64,000 nt of DNA from Sphingobium sp. JS3065 (GCF_026427355.1 NZ_CP102666.1:1-64000); one strand, 5' to 3'. Shown: positions 9,288 to 18,503, counted from the first letter of the stretch. Made by a program: numbers and translations. The notes: a model not told the origin generated them from the letters alone.

Positions 9288-10613
9288 CTAAAAGGGGAAG
9301 AACCAGTGGATCGCGGCAACTGCGGCTATCCAGGTGATGAGGTTGAGCGGCAGGCCGACCTTGGTGAAGTCGAGATAGCTGTACCCCGCCATCTGATAGA
9401 CCAGCACATTGGTCTGATAGCCAAAAGGGGTGGCGAATGCCGCACTGCCAGCGATCATCACCGCCACGAGGAACGGGCGCGGGCTGACGCTCAGGCTCTC
9501 CGCCAGCGCCACCGCAATCGGCGTCACCAGGACTGCGACCGTCGCATTGGACAGCAGTTCGGTGAGTATGAGCGTCGCGCCATAGAGCAGGATGAGAGCG
9601 GCCAGCGGGCCGAACAGGCCTACCCGGCTGACGAGCGCATCGGTGGCCGAGGCGGCAAGTCCGGTCTGTTCAAGCGCGATGCCGATGACGACCATGCCCA
9701 CGATCAGCATCAGGATCTCGGGCCGCAGGCCGCCATAGGCTTCCTCCGGGCCGATCACGCGCAAGAGGATCAGCAGCACCGCACCCGCGAAGGCGGAGGC
9801 CGCAATGGGCGCAATGTTGAAGGCGGCGAGCGCAATGACACCAATGAAGATCGCCGTCGATACCAGCGCCCTGGTGGGCGACAGCGGCCTTTGCACGGCA
9901 AAATCCTCAACATCGCCGACCGCATCTCCGGCAATGTCCAGATGGCTGACATGGTGCGGGAGTACGGCTTCCACCCGTTCAAGCGGAGCGGGTAAAGGCC
10001 GTGCAAGCAACCGCCCGGAAAAGAGGAGGAGGTAAAGACCTCCGGTTGCGGCGACGATCAGCCCCACCGGGGTGATCTCGAAGATGGAAAAGGGCGGCTG
10101 CCCCGAAGACCGGGCCATGTCGTCGACAAGGAGATTGGTCGAGGTGCCGATCAGCGTGCAGCAGCCGCCCAGCACCGCGACATAGGAGAGCGGCATCAAA
10201 AATCGCTTGGGATCCAGCCTCAATGATTTCGCCACGTCCCGAACGACCGGCGCCGACAGCACGACGATGGGCGTGTTATTGAGAAATCCCGACGCGGCGC
10301 CACATAGCAGGATGAGGAGCCAGATGCCCAGCGCGCCGATGCGTCTGCATAACGCAACCGCCCTGGCGATCAGCAGGTCGAGCAACCCCGAGAGTTCCAT
10401 CGCATGGGCAATGACGAAGAGTGAGGCGAGCGCTATGATCGCGGGGCTGCCGAATGCGCCCTGGACTTCGCTCGGGCGCACCGCGCCGGTGAGCAGCAGC
10501 AGCGCTGCCCCGGCAAGCGCGACCACATCGGCCCGTACCTTGTCCCAGATCAACGCGGCGATCACGCCGCCGAGCACGACCAGGGTAACAATTTGCGCAA
10601 GGGTCATCCCCAT
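9288..10613 (-). CDS. SLC13/DASS-type anion permease
   Basis: This 441-residue inner-membrane protein has about eleven hydrophobic segments and the CitMHS/DASS layout. The SNT-type signatures are GFLNNTPIVVLSAPVV in the first half and LIGTSTNLL after it, with ELLSNATVAVLVTP and FATPFGYQTNVLVY in the second half. Such carriers move sulfate, dicarboxylates or citrate by sodium or proton coupling. Many long relatives carry two RCK_C domains between the halves; these are absent. It stands alone, convergent with the dehydrogenase. The substrate is unknown. Confidence 0.85.
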   Translation of the reverse strand: MGMTLAQIVTLVVLGGVIAALIWDKVRADVVALAGAALLLLTGAVRPSEVQGAFGSPAIIALASLFVIAHAMELSGLLDLLIARAVALCRRIGALGIWLLILLCGAASGFLNNTPIVVLSAPVVRDVAKSLRLDPKRFLMPLSYVAVLGGCCTLIGTSTNLLVDDMARSSGQPPFSIFEITPVGLIVAATGGLYLLLFSGRLLARPLPAPLERVEAVLPHHVSHLDIAGDAVGDVEDFAVQRPLSPTRALVSTAIFIGVIALAAFNIAPIAASAFAGAVLLILLRVIGPEEAYGGLRPEILMLIVGMVVIGIALEQTGLAASATDALVSRVGLFGPLAALILLYGATLILTELLSNATVAVLVTPIAVALAESLSVSPRPFLVAVMIAGSAAFATPFGYQTNVLVYQMAGYSYLDFTKVGLPLNLITWIAAVAAIHWFFPF

Positions 10614-10719
10614 CGGCTAGCATAATGAGGCGGTCAACACAGGAAAAATGCGAAAAAATCTCGAAAATCCGGAAGCATAGGGGTCAATTTGCCCGGCGCG
10701 ATCTGCTACGCCTGATCTC

Positions 10720-11577
10720 ATGGCAGAACAGAATTTCCGGTCGTCCGTCCTGGGCTGGCTGATCGCCGCCGCAGCGGGTTCCGCGCTCACCTTCCTCCTT
10801 GTCGCAAAAGAACCGGTGCGCGAGCCCGTCGAAAACAAGGCCGACGTCAAGGAAAGCAAGCCGGTCGCCCAAGCACCAAAAATCCCGGTCATTCCGACGC
10901 CGCCGCCACCGCTGGACCGGGCCGCCCTGCTCGCCGCTGCGGCCCGCGCGGCGGACGCGGTAGCGAGCGGCGCCCCCCTGCCGCCGCCCAACGCTGCGCT
11001 CATCGGGCGCTCCTTCGTCCTGCGCATCGCCTTTGGCTGCGGGGAAGAAGGGCAGGATGAGACAGAACCGCAATCCTGGGCCGGCTGGACCTTCAATCCG
11101 AAGAGCCGCGCGCTGCGGTTGACGGCGCGGTCGACTGATCTTGCCGACGCGCAGTGGGTAAAGCCGCTTGCGGCCGGAATAGCCTTCGATGCGGTGGAAG
11201 GCTTCTGGATACAGCGCCCCTGGACCCGCGCGGACCAGTGCAGAGCTGAGGACGGAGGGCTGCCTCTCGCCGTGCCGAATGGCCCCGCGCAACGACTGGC
11301 GATCGCGCAATTCTACTCGCCCGAGGGATCCCGGACATTACGGCGGGGTGGGCGCCCCTATTCCTCCACTGTCAGGCTGGAAGAAGGGCGCCTCCCCTCC
11401 CCCCAAGGCTATCAGCTTCAGCTCGAAGGCAGGCTGGCCGGCTTTCCCGATGGGCAGCCGGTTCATTGTCTTCAGCAGAACCCTGCGTTCGATCCGCGCT
11501 GCCTGATCGCGGTCGAGTTTGAACGCGTGGCGTTCGTGCAGCCGGGCGTGGACGATCCGATCGTCGAGTGGCGCTAG
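10720..11577 (+). CDS. Membrane-anchored hypothetical protein with proline-rich linker
   Basis: I do not recognise a family. The 285-residue protein starts with a short cytoplasmic tail and one hydrophobic segment (about residues 10-27), then a charged and proline-rich linker ending in PVIPTPPPPLD, then a globular domain with several cysteines and tryptophans (GCGEEGQ, SWAGWTF, FWIQRPW). This suggests an inner-membrane-anchored periplasmic protein. It is divergent from the permease gene and convergent with the next gene. Confidence 0.65.
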   Translation: MAEQNFRSSVLGWLIAAAAGSALTFLLVAKEPVREPVENKADVKESKPVAQAPKIPVIPTPPPPLDRAALLAAAARAADAVASGAPLPPPNAALIGRSFVLRIAFGCGEEGQDETEPQSWAGWTFNPKSRALRLTARSTDLADAQWVKPLAAGIAFDAVEGFWIQRPWTRADQCRAEDGGLPLAVPNGPAQRLAIAQFYSPEGSRTLRRGGRPYSSTVRLEEGRLPSPQGYQLQLEGRLAGFPDGQPVHCLQQNPAFDPRCLIAVEFERVAFVQPGVDDPIVEWR

Positions 11578-11629
11578 CCAGAGCAAAAGCGCCGCAGCCT
11601 CCCGGCCACGACGCTTTGACTGGCTGACG

Positions 11630-12376
11630 TCAACCCGCGCTCGCGGACTGGGCAAGGACCTGCGCGGACGGCTTGTTGGCTGCGTCCACGCTGCCGTCCG
11701 CGATCATCGCCTTCGACATGGACGCAGCTTCGGCCTTGATCGCGGCATCCTCGCTTGTCTGACTGGCACCGATCAGCGCGGCGAGAAGCAGGTTCCGGTT
11801 CACCGGATTGGCCTGTTCGGCGACAGCCTTGCGGGCGAGCGGAATGGCCTCGCCATAGAGCGGCGCGGCGCCCGCCTTGTCCTGCTTGCCAAGCTTGAAA
11901 TTGCCCACCTGGATGAGAATGCCCGTCAGCACGCCCCTGCTCTGCGCGTCAGTGGGCCTGGCGACCACGACCTTGCGCCAGTGGGGCAGACTTTCTTCAT
12001 AGAGCGGCGCCACCGCGTCCAGCTTTTGCAGAGCAGCGTTGGCAGCTGCGGTCGCATAGAGCGCGTTGGCCAGGAAATTCACGTTGTCGATCTTGTCCGG
12101 CTGGGTCTTGACCGCGTCGCGGATCGCCGGGAGAGCAGCATCATATTTGGCAAGGGCGGTAGCATTGTCGCCTTTTTGCTGCGCCTGCTGGCCAGCGGTG
12201 AAATCCGTGACCGCCTTGTTGAAGGCCATGATCTGCTCCTGGCTGAGCGCCGGCGCGGGAGAAGAAGCCGGCGCAGAAGCAGGCGGCTGCGCGGTTGCCG
12301 GAGCCGCAGCATTGTCCTGCGCCGCGGCGGGAACAGCCAGGCAAAGCGCAAACAGGGTGGGCAGGGCACGATACAT
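11630..12376 (-). CDS. Exported helical-repeat (TPR-like) protein
   Basis: The 248-residue protein has a clear signal peptide with cleavage likely after AVPAAAQ, an Ala/Pro-rich spacer, and a mostly helical body with repeats reminiscent of tetratricopeptides (FTAGQQAQQKGDNATALAKY and later KQDKAGAAPLYGEAIPLARK). A periplasmic scaffold or binding role is plausible but no specific function can be given. Confidence 0.65.
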   Translation of the reverse strand: MYRALPTLFALCLAVPAAAQDNAAAPATAQPPASAPASSPAPALSQEQIMAFNKAVTDFTAGQQAQQKGDNATALAKYDAALPAIRDAVKTQPDKIDNVNFLANALYATAAANAALQKLDAVAPLYEESLPHWRKVVVARPTDAQSRGVLTGILIQVGNFKLGKQDKAGAAPLYGEAIPLARKAVAEQANPVNRNLLLAALIGASQTSEDAAIKAEAASMSKAMIADGSVDAANKPSAQVLAQSASAG

Positions 12377-12450
12377 TGATTCCTCCAGATAAAGGCCGGA
12401 CCCCGGTTGGAATTGCCAGGATGCGGCGAGGGTTGCTTTGCAACTGAAAC

Positions 12451-12906
12451 TCAGGTGGCCAACAGCGTCATCGGTTCCGAAGGCGGAAATATGGCGTTGA
12501 CCATCTGCACGTCCAAGGCGCCCAGACTATAAGGCTTCATCAGCATGGGTCCGTATCGGCGCAGATCGGCTGGCAGGTCGCCCGGATCGCAGCCGCCCGA
12601 CGTGATCACTATCCGCATAGCGGGCCAACGAATGGAGACCTGCCGAACAAGATCAAAGCCGTTCAGTTCGCCCGGCATGTTCACGTCGGTAAACATCAGG
12701 TCGACCTTCCCGTCCAGCTGCTCAAGAAGGCCGAGCGCCTCTCCAGCGTCCTGTGCGGCAAAAACGGTAAATTCCTGTTCTACCAGAAACTCGCACACAT
12801 TCATGCTGACCAGCGCTTCATCCTCCACCACGAGAATGATGACGGGCCGGGGGAAACGGGGGCGCCCTGTCCTTTCTGCCACGGTGATCGGCATGTTCGC
12901 GTTCAT
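12451..12906 (-). CDS. Stand-alone CheY-like receiver protein
   Basis: A 151-residue protein consisting essentially of one receiver domain. The acidic pair is in VVEDEAL, the phosphoacceptor is Asp74 (MFTDVNMPG), the switch serine follows in ITSGG and the conserved lysine is Lys124 (LMKPYS). No output domain follows. I chose an ATG preceded by AAGGGCG; longer upstream extensions do not look like protein. It is divergently placed beside the KdpD-like kinase and could be a partner of an orphan kinase elsewhere. Confidence 0.85.
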   Translation of the reverse strand: MNANMPITVAERTGRPRFPRPVIILVVEDEALVSMNVCEFLVEQEFTVFAAQDAGEALGLLEQLDGKVDLMFTDVNMPGELNGFDLVRQVSIRWPAMRIVITSGGCDPGDLPADLRRYGPMLMKPYSLGALDVQMVNAIFPPSEPMTLLAT

Positions 12907-13174
12907 ACCGCCCTTGTGCAGCAGGGGCGGGCCATATCGCCCGGATCGCGCATGGATGAGGTGCGGACGCTCAACTCCGCAGATAATTCGCCGTGCATGT
13001 TTTCCACTCATGATCGCCCGATCTTCCTTGAGCCGGGCGTTTCCCAGGACATATTTAGACAGGCATGATGAAACGGCGTTATTATGACTTTTATATGCAT
13101 GGACCATTCAGCCCCTGCCGGCTAAGCTGGGAAATGCCTCCTTTTTGCAGTCTGTTGACGGCGGCAATTGCGTG

Positions 13175-14686
13175 ATGGCGGGCGAACCACGTAGCGGCCT
13201 GGCGCATATGGGAGTAGAAGCCCGCACGCCAGGCTGGAGAATGATCCTTCTCGCCGCGCTCGTTGTCCTGCCGTCCTGGTTCCTCGCCATTTACGGGCAA
13301 CCGGCGCTGGGCCGCGTGGCGGCGGCCTTGTTCTTTGTCCTGGGCGTGGTGATCTGCGGTGCACTGGGTGGACTGGGCGCAGCCCTCGCGGCGGCGACCG
13401 CCGCATTTCTGCTGTACAATTTCTATCTGGTCGAGCCAGTTTTCAGCTTCCGGATCTCGACCGGAAGGGACGTGATCCCACTGCTGCTGTTTACCCTGTG
13501 CGCTGTCGTGGCCGGTGTCCTGGCAGCCCGGCTCAAGGACCGGGCGAACGCCGCAGACCACAGTAACCGGCAATTGCGCAGCTTGCTCGAAATCAGCCAA
13601 TCGCTGCAATCGGCGCTCCGCGTCTCCGACATCGCCAGGGCGCTCGACGAGCACCTGTCCGGCGGCGCCGGCACGACAGCGACGCTATTCCTCATCCGCG
13701 ACGGATCTTTCGAAGAGGCCGAGCACGCGCGCGACGCCGACAGCCGGCTGCGGCTGGTCGGCGAGGCGAGGGAGACGCTGAGGAGTCCCCGCGAGACCGG
13801 TCCCTACACCCTATATCGACTGGACAGTACCGCAGGATTTGAAGGAGCCATTCTGTTCGAACATGGGTCCGCCCGGCGGCTCGACAGCGCCTTCATGTCC
13901 GCCCTTGCCAATCTGATTGCGCTGGCCGTTGAACGCGCCGCGCTCTCGGAGAGCAACAGCGAACGCCAGGCGCAGGCCCGAACCGAGGAACTCAAGACGG
14001 CCTTGCTCTCGTCGGTCAGTCATGATTTCCGAACGCCCCTGACCGCGATCAGCGCGTCCGCGTCCAGCCTGATCGAGTTTCGCGAACAGCTTGAGCCTGC
14101 CGCGGCCGCCCGCCTGCTGCGCGGCATCGTCAGCGAATGCGATCGCCTCAACCGCTACACCTCCAATCTTCTGGAAATGAGCCGTCTCGAGGCGGGCCAG
14201 TCGCTCGCGCACAGGCAGACATTGAGCGTGGCGGATACGGTCAGCGCCATTGTCCAGAGAATGCGGCTCCGCGCCGGTCAGCGCCGGATCGAACGTCACT
14301 TGTGCGAGGAGGATCTGCTCGTGACGGTCGATGCGGCCATGTTCGAGCTCGTGCTCGTCAATGTGCTCGACAATGCGATCACCTACAGCCAGGACGGGAC
14401 GCGCATCCGCATTCATGTCCGCCGCGACAGCGACTATTGCGCCATTGCCGTGACCGATGAGGGGCACGGCATCCCGCAGGAAGACCTGCGCAAGATATTC
14501 ACCCGTTTCTACCGGGTTTCCCGTCCCCGATCGTCGGCGCGCGGGAGCGGCCTTGGCCTTGCCATCGCGAAGGGTTTCGTAGAAGCGCTCGGCGGCCGGA
14601 TCGGCGCAGCCTCGCCGGGCCTGGACGGCCGCGGCACAACGATCACCATCATGCTCCCCCTAGTCACAGAAGCCTCGTCCCCATGA
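13175..14686 (+). CDS. KdpD-like sensor histidine kinase lacking the N-terminal KdpD domain
   Basis: The protein matches only the C-terminal half of KdpD: a DUF4118-type membrane domain with about four short helices, a GAF-like region, then HisKA and HATPase domains. The phosphoacceptor histidine is in SSVSHDFRTPLTA, the N box reads NVLDNAITYS, and the G boxes are DEGHGIP and GSGLGLAIAKG. The KdpD sensor and USP-like domains that read potassium are missing by design rather than by truncation. It overlaps the response regulator by ATGA. I favour the ATG giving MAGEPRSG; a TTG at 13145 is an alternative. Confidence 0.85.
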   Translation: MAGEPRSGLAHMGVEARTPGWRMILLAALVVLPSWFLAIYGQPALGRVAAALFFVLGVVICGALGGLGAALAAATAAFLLYNFYLVEPVFSFRISTGRDVIPLLLFTLCAVVAGVLAARLKDRANAADHSNRQLRSLLEISQSLQSALRVSDIARALDEHLSGGAGTTATLFLIRDGSFEEAEHARDADSRLRLVGEARETLRSPRETGPYTLYRLDSTAGFEGAILFEHGSARRLDSAFMSALANLIALAVERAALSESNSERQAQARTEELKTALLSSVSHDFRTPLTAISASASSLIEFREQLEPAAAARLLRGIVSECDRLNRYTSNLLEMSRLEAGQSLAHRQTLSVADTVSAIVQRMRLRAGQRRIERHLCEEDLLVTVDAAMFELVLVNVLDNAITYSQDGTRIRIHVRRDSDYCAIAVTDEGHGIPQEDLRKIFTRFYRVSRPRSSARGSGLGLAIAKGFVEALGGRIGAASPGLDGRGTTITIMLPLVTEASSP

Positions 14687-15369
14687 CCGCCCTGCACATC
14701 CTCGTCGTCGACGACGAACCTTCGCTCATCGACGTGCTTCAGCCCGTTCTCGAAGCCGCCGGCTACCGCATCACCGCCGCGCCGGACGGACGCAGCGCCA
14801 TGGCCGCTATCGAGGCTGTCGAGTTCGACCTCATATTGCTCGACCTGGGCTTGCCCGACATCGACGGCAAGTCGCTGCTTCAGCGCGTCCGCCTTGATCA
14901 GGAGGTTCCCATCATCGTAGTCTCGGCCCGCCATCAGGAGACCGAAAAGATCGCCGCCCTTGATGAGGGCGCCGACGATTATGTGAACAAGCCTTTCGAG
15001 ATCGGGGAATTGATGGCCCGCATCCGCGCGGCGGTTCGGCGCCATTCGCTATCCAGGGCGGACGCATCGACCTATTGCGCGGGCGGCCTGACGATCGACT
15101 TTCCGACACGCCGGGTGATGCTGTCAGGTGAGCCCGTCAAGCTGTCGCCCAAGGAATATGATCTGCTGCAGACCTTGGCGCGCAAGGCAGGACAGGTCGT
15201 CACCCACAAGCGGTTGCTGGCGGCAGGCTGGGGCGCCGAGACCACCGACACCCAATATCTGCGTGTCTATATCGGGCTTCTGCGCCAGAAGATCGAACAG
15301 GATCCTTCAGACCCCTGCCTTTTGCTGACCGAACCGGGCGTTGGGTATCGCTTGATCGCGACCAGCTGA
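14683..15369 (+). CDS. OmpR/KdpE-like response regulator
   Basis: A 228-residue two-domain regulator with a receiver (phosphoacceptor Asp54 in LILLDLGLPDIDG, Lys103 in VNKPFEIGEL) and an OmpR-type winged helix (LSPKEYDLLQTLARKAGQV, then the recognition region LRVYIGLLRQKIEQDP). KdpE-type proteins activate the kdpFABC potassium pump operon. No kdp structural gene is in the window, so its targets are elsewhere or it controls something else. It is translationally coupled to the kinase upstream. Confidence 0.9.
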   Translation: MTALHILVVDDEPSLIDVLQPVLEAAGYRITAAPDGRSAMAAIEAVEFDLILLDLGLPDIDGKSLLQRVRLDQEVPIIVVSARHQETEKIAALDEGADDYVNKPFEIGELMARIRAAVRRHSLSRADASTYCAGGLTIDFPTRRVMLSGEPVKLSPKEYDLLQTLARKAGQVVTHKRLLAAGWGAETTDTQYLRVYIGLLRQKIEQDPSDPCLLLTEPGVGYRLIATS

Positions 15370-15406
15370 GCCGGGGAGCCCATGGCAGGTGCGCCGTCCG
15401 ATCCTG

Positions 15407-15736
15407 TCAGATGAGGACGGGCGTCGGTGGGAGAACCTCTGGCTTGCCGGCCTCGACAAGTTCATCGAGAAACGGATTGTCAGGCAGCCGCTGCCGCGCC
15501 ATGCAGATCGCCTTGTCCACGAGCATCGCATAGAGTTGTTGCCGGACCCTGACGTCGGCGGTTTGACAATCGAGTTCAGCAAATCCTTCACGCAACTGAT
15601 TTTCAACCAGTGTTTGGGCAGCGCGTACAGCGCGTGTTTCACGCCAGCTATTCATGAAATGATTTTTCGCCCTTGCCAGGGTGTAGCGGACCGGAGTTTT
15701 TCCACATCTGTGCTCATTTCCTCGTCGGTCAGCCAT
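15407..15736 (-). CDS. Possible small hypothetical protein
   Basis: An open frame of 109 codons on the minus strand, perhaps starting at the internal ATG giving MNSWRETRAV (82 residues). The composition is protein-like, with helical stretches such as QTLVENQLREGFAELD and LYAMLVDKAI, but I recognise no family and the ribosome-binding site is weak. It occupies the otherwise empty stretch between the KdpE-like gene and the toxin-antitoxin operon. It could be spurious. Confidence 0.3.
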   Translation of the reverse strand: MADRRGNEHRCGKTPVRYTLARAKNHFMNSWRETRAVRAAQTLVENQLREGFAELDCQTADVRVRQQLYAMLVDKAICMARQRLPDNPFLDELVEAGKPEVLPPTPVLI

Positions 15737-15863
15737 TCCAGAAGAGTGGATAGCACAAACGTCCCGGGAGCGTTTTTATGCGATTTTTATTGTCGGGAAG
15801 GGATGGACTGTCTGGTTCAGAATGGATGAGACGCTTGGGCAGCCTCTTGATTGGCGCACAAAC

Positions 15864-15881
15864 TGACGCTATATAGCGTCA
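15864..15881. promoter_or_regulatory. Palindromic operator of the toxin-antitoxin operon
   Basis: TGACGCTATATAGCGTCA is a perfect 18-bp palindrome 25 bases before the antitoxin ATG, with a further half site (TTGCGTCA) at 15888-15895. The TATATA centre could overlap a -10 box. Xre-type antitoxins usually repress their own operon through such sites. The role is inferred from position and symmetry. Confidence 0.75.
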
Positions 15882-15905
15882 TTATAGTTGCGTCAGGATG
15901 GTGAA

Positions 15906-16256
15906 ATGGGCCTGCTCGAATATGCCGATCACGGAATGTTTGCGCCGAGCAAGATCGCGGCGGCATTCCGCACAACAAGCGAAGAGGTCGCTCGTTCGGC
16001 CGGCTTGGGGCGCGACGCTGTTCAGCGCAAAGAACGCTTGCGCTCAGATAAGACTCAGCGCCGCTTGAGGGAGATGATCGAGGTGATTAGCAAGACCAGC
16101 CCTCGCTTCGGATCCCCGCTCATCGCTTACGCCTGGTACAGGTCTGAACCCTTGCCCGGATTTTCGGGGCAGACTGCCATGCAGCTTGTGCAGGATGGCA
16201 GGGCAAGCGAGGTGCTGGAATATGTCGACGCTGTCGATGCTGGCGTGTTCGCCTGA
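15906..16256 (+). CDS. Xre/MbcA/ParS-type antitoxin
   Basis: A 116-residue protein with the layout of antitoxins paired with RES toxins: an N-terminal helix-turn-helix-like part (PSKIAAAFRTTSEEVARSAG) and a C-terminal region ending in LVQDGRASEVLEYVDAVDAG, the helix pair that occupies the toxin cleft in MbcA/ParS proteins. The start with AGGATGG spaced nine bases was chosen over an upstream TTG. The toxin gene follows after eight bases. A palindromic operator lies directly upstream. Confidence 0.85.
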   Translation: MGLLEYADHGMFAPSKIAAAFRTTSEEVARSAGLGRDAVQRKERLRSDKTQRRLREMIEVISKTSPRFGSPLIAYAWYRSEPLPGFSGQTAMQLVQDGRASEVLEYVDAVDAGVFA

Positions 16257-16264
16257 GTGTTTCC

Positions 16265-16765
16265 ATGCGCTACCAGGGCAAGCTCTACCGGGCGCTGAAC
16301 CCGGTATATGCGCGCGAGCCACTGTCAGGCCGGGGCGCCGAGCTATATGGCGGCCGTTTCAATCCCAAGGGAACTCCCGCTCTCTACGGCGCAACCTCAT
16401 TACAGACGGCCATTAGAGAAGCAAACCAGGTCGGCGATCTTCAACCGACGACGATTGTCTCCTATCATGCCGACCTCGAGAAGATCTTCGACGGGCGCGA
16501 TCCCGCCGAACTCAGCAGATTTGGCATGAGCCCGGCCGGTCTATGCGATCCGACCTGGCGCGATCAAATGAAGAAGGCCGGAAAAGCCCAAAGCCAAATC
16601 TTCGCCGAAACCCTCATCGCCGAGGGTTTCAATGGCTTGCTCGTGCGCAGCTTTGCTCGCGGGGCTACCGATGACGATATCAACCTCGTGCTTTGGAGGT
16701 GGGGCGACACCCCGCCCTCAAGAATCACGCTCATCGACGATGACGGACGTTTGGGCAAAAGCTGA
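16265..16765 (+). CDS. RES-domain toxin
   Basis: RES toxins are ADP-ribosyltransferase-like enzymes that degrade NAD+ or modify cellular targets to arrest growth. The 166-residue protein carries the expected residues: Arg9 (LYRALNP), Arg31 in GGRFNPKGTPALY, Tyr41, Glu52 (AIREA) and Ser128 (LVRSFAR). The length is typical. The partner antitoxin is immediately upstream and the pair is complete, so this is probably an active module; such pairs commonly help retain plasmids. Confidence 0.9.
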   Translation: MRYQGKLYRALNPVYAREPLSGRGAELYGGRFNPKGTPALYGATSLQTAIREANQVGDLQPTTIVSYHADLEKIFDGRDPAELSRFGMSPAGLCDPTWRDQMKKAGKAQSQIFAETLIAEGFNGLLVRSFARGATDDDINLVLWRWGDTPPSRITLIDDDGRLGKS

Positions 16766-16845
16766 ACTTTCGACCGAACGCGCCCTTGTCCGAGCTTTAT
16801 CAGTGCGCCGCGCGCTCAGGCAACCGATCAAGGCGAAGGGTCGCA

Positions 16846-17988
16846 TCAGTCCGTCCTGACGATGGCGCGCGTGACATTGCCCATGAGCCGCATGCGCGCC
16901 GGGATCGGCAAGCGCGTGCTCGCGATCATCACCGCAACCGCATAACGATGTCCGTCGGGCGAGACGAGAATGCCGACATCATTGTAGCCGGTCGCCAGAT
17001 TGCCAAGTTCCTGGCCCGTCCCTGTCTTGTGCGCCAGCGTCCATCCCTTGCGAAGGCCCGAGCGCAATCGCTGCGGACCGGTTCTGCTGGCGCGCATCAG
17101 ACCCAGGAGATGCCGGGTAGAGCGCCCGCTGAGCAACTTCCCCTGTTTCAAACGCATCAGACCAAATGTGACGCCATTGGCCGAAGCCCCGTCGTAGGGA
17201 TCCGCCAGATAGCGCTTGAGTGCGCGGTTGCGCGCGGCAAAGGGCATCGCCGCGCGGGCTTTGAGAAAGCCCCATCCCCCTGCCCATTCGGGCCGCCACG
17301 CAAGCCCCGCCGTCTTTGCCTGCAGCTTGCGCTCGCCGGGGCCAAAGCCGACATCGTCCAGCCCCTTGCGCTTGAGCATCGCGCGGATCGCCTGAGGTCC
17401 GCCGACCTTCCAGAGCAGAACGTCATTGCAACTGTTGGCGCTACGCGTCATCGCCAACTCCAGCAGCTTGCCGATCGTGGTCCGATAGCCCGCCTTGGTC
17501 ACCAGGGAGCGAATGGGCTGGTGAAAGACAGTCAAATCGGACTTCTTCACCATCACAGGATCGGACAAGGACAATGTGCCACGATCGACCGCATCCATGA
17601 CGGCGATGGCGACCCATAATTTGCTGACGCTCTGCTGGGGCAGCATCCGCTCGGCGTTGAAGGAAACGGTCCAGCCCTCGTCCAGGTCGCGCACCGAAAT
17701 GCCGACCTCTCCCTTGAACGATTGCCCCAGGCCTTCAACCGCGTTGAGAAGATCGGCGGGAGGCTGGGGGCGAGCCGCCTTCGTGGCATGTTTCACAGAA
17801 GCGGCATGGGCGGGAGCTGCAAGCAGGCCCGCCGGCGCGCAGCCGATGGACAACGACCATAGCAAGGAAGCCGCGAGAAAGCGGCGTGAACGGGCGACCG
17901 GCAATGTGAACCCCTTTGCGGTACAGTGGAAGGAGCAAGGCCAGGAAAGCCGAACGGTTCGAACGGATCGCCGCCGATGATGCTTCAT
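16846..17988 (-). CDS. Serine beta-lactamase-like protein (class A-related)
   Basis: The 380-residue protein has an N-terminal export signal and the beta-lactamase2/PF13354-type fold. Catalytic motifs are Ser120-Val-Ser-Lys123, Ser183-Ala-Asn185 in place of SDN, and Lys321-Thr-Gly (HKTGTGQ). I do not find a convincing Glu166 equivalent in an ExxLN omega-loop motif, so hydrolysis of beta-lactams is uncertain; a related serine hydrolase or penicillin-binding role is possible. It is larger than usual class A enzymes because of a long basic N-terminus. It is monocistronic and divergent from the DUF4168 gene. Confidence 0.78.
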   Translation of the reverse strand: MKHHRRRSVRTVRLSWPCSFHCTAKGFTLPVARSRRFLAASLLWSLSIGCAPAGLLAAPAHAASVKHATKAARPQPPADLLNAVEGLGQSFKGEVGISVRDLDEGWTVSFNAERMLPQQSVSKLWVAIAVMDAVDRGTLSLSDPVMVKKSDLTVFHQPIRSLVTKAGYRTTIGKLLELAMTRSANSCNDVLLWKVGGPQAIRAMLKRKGLDDVGFGPGERKLQAKTAGLAWRPEWAGGWGFLKARAAMPFAARNRALKRYLADPYDGASANGVTFGLMRLKQGKLLSGRSTRHLLGLMRASRTGPQRLRSGLRKGWTLAHKTGTGQELGNLATGYNDVGILVSPDGHRYAVAVMIASTRLPIPARMRLMGNVTRAIVRTD

Positions 17989-18122
17989 CTGGCCGCAGCG
18001 ACGCAGGAGACCTGATAAACCGGGACGCTGGCGTTTTTCAATGCCTTGGGGTAGGATATTTGCGACGAGGCCTGCGTCCGGTCATATCCGCCGAAATTCC
18101 ATTCTTTGTTCAAGGATAGCTT

Positions 18123-18503
18123 ATGCACGCCATATTCTTCGCAGCCGCACCCCTGGCTTTTCTGGTAGCTGCCCCGGTCTCTGCCTCGAACCGCGGGCAT
18201 AGCGCGCAAGAAGATCCAGCCGTCGGGCCCACACAATTCTCAGCTCGGCAAATTCATGCCTATGCCGCAGCCCTCCTGGACATTCAAAAGATGAGGCAAA
18301 GCCTGTCCGCCCAGGCCGCAAAGCTTGCACCTGAGCAGGCGGCGATCCTCAAGAACAAGGCGCAGTCCGAAATGATCACCATTGTGGAGCGGCATGGACT
18401 GGATCTGCCCAGCTTCAATGCGATCACGACAGAGGTCGAACGCCAACGGCGCCTCCGGCATGAGGTGAGGCAGCTCATGATGGAACAACTTCTGTCCACC
18501 TGA
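18123..18503 (+). CDS. DUF4168-like exported small protein
   Basis: A 126-residue protein with a signal peptide (cleavage near APVSAS) and a helical body matching the DUF4168 pattern: FSARQIHAYAAALLDIQKM, then a C-terminal VERHGLDLPSFNAITTEVE. Function is unknown; the family is periplasmic or loosely membrane-attached. AAGGA precedes the start. Confidence 0.7.
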   Translation: MHAIFFAAAPLAFLVAAPVSASNRGHSAQEDPAVGPTQFSARQIHAYAAALLDIQKMRQSLSAQAAKLAPEQAAILKNKAQSEMITIVERHGLDLPSFNAITTEVERQRRLRHEVRQLMMEQLLST

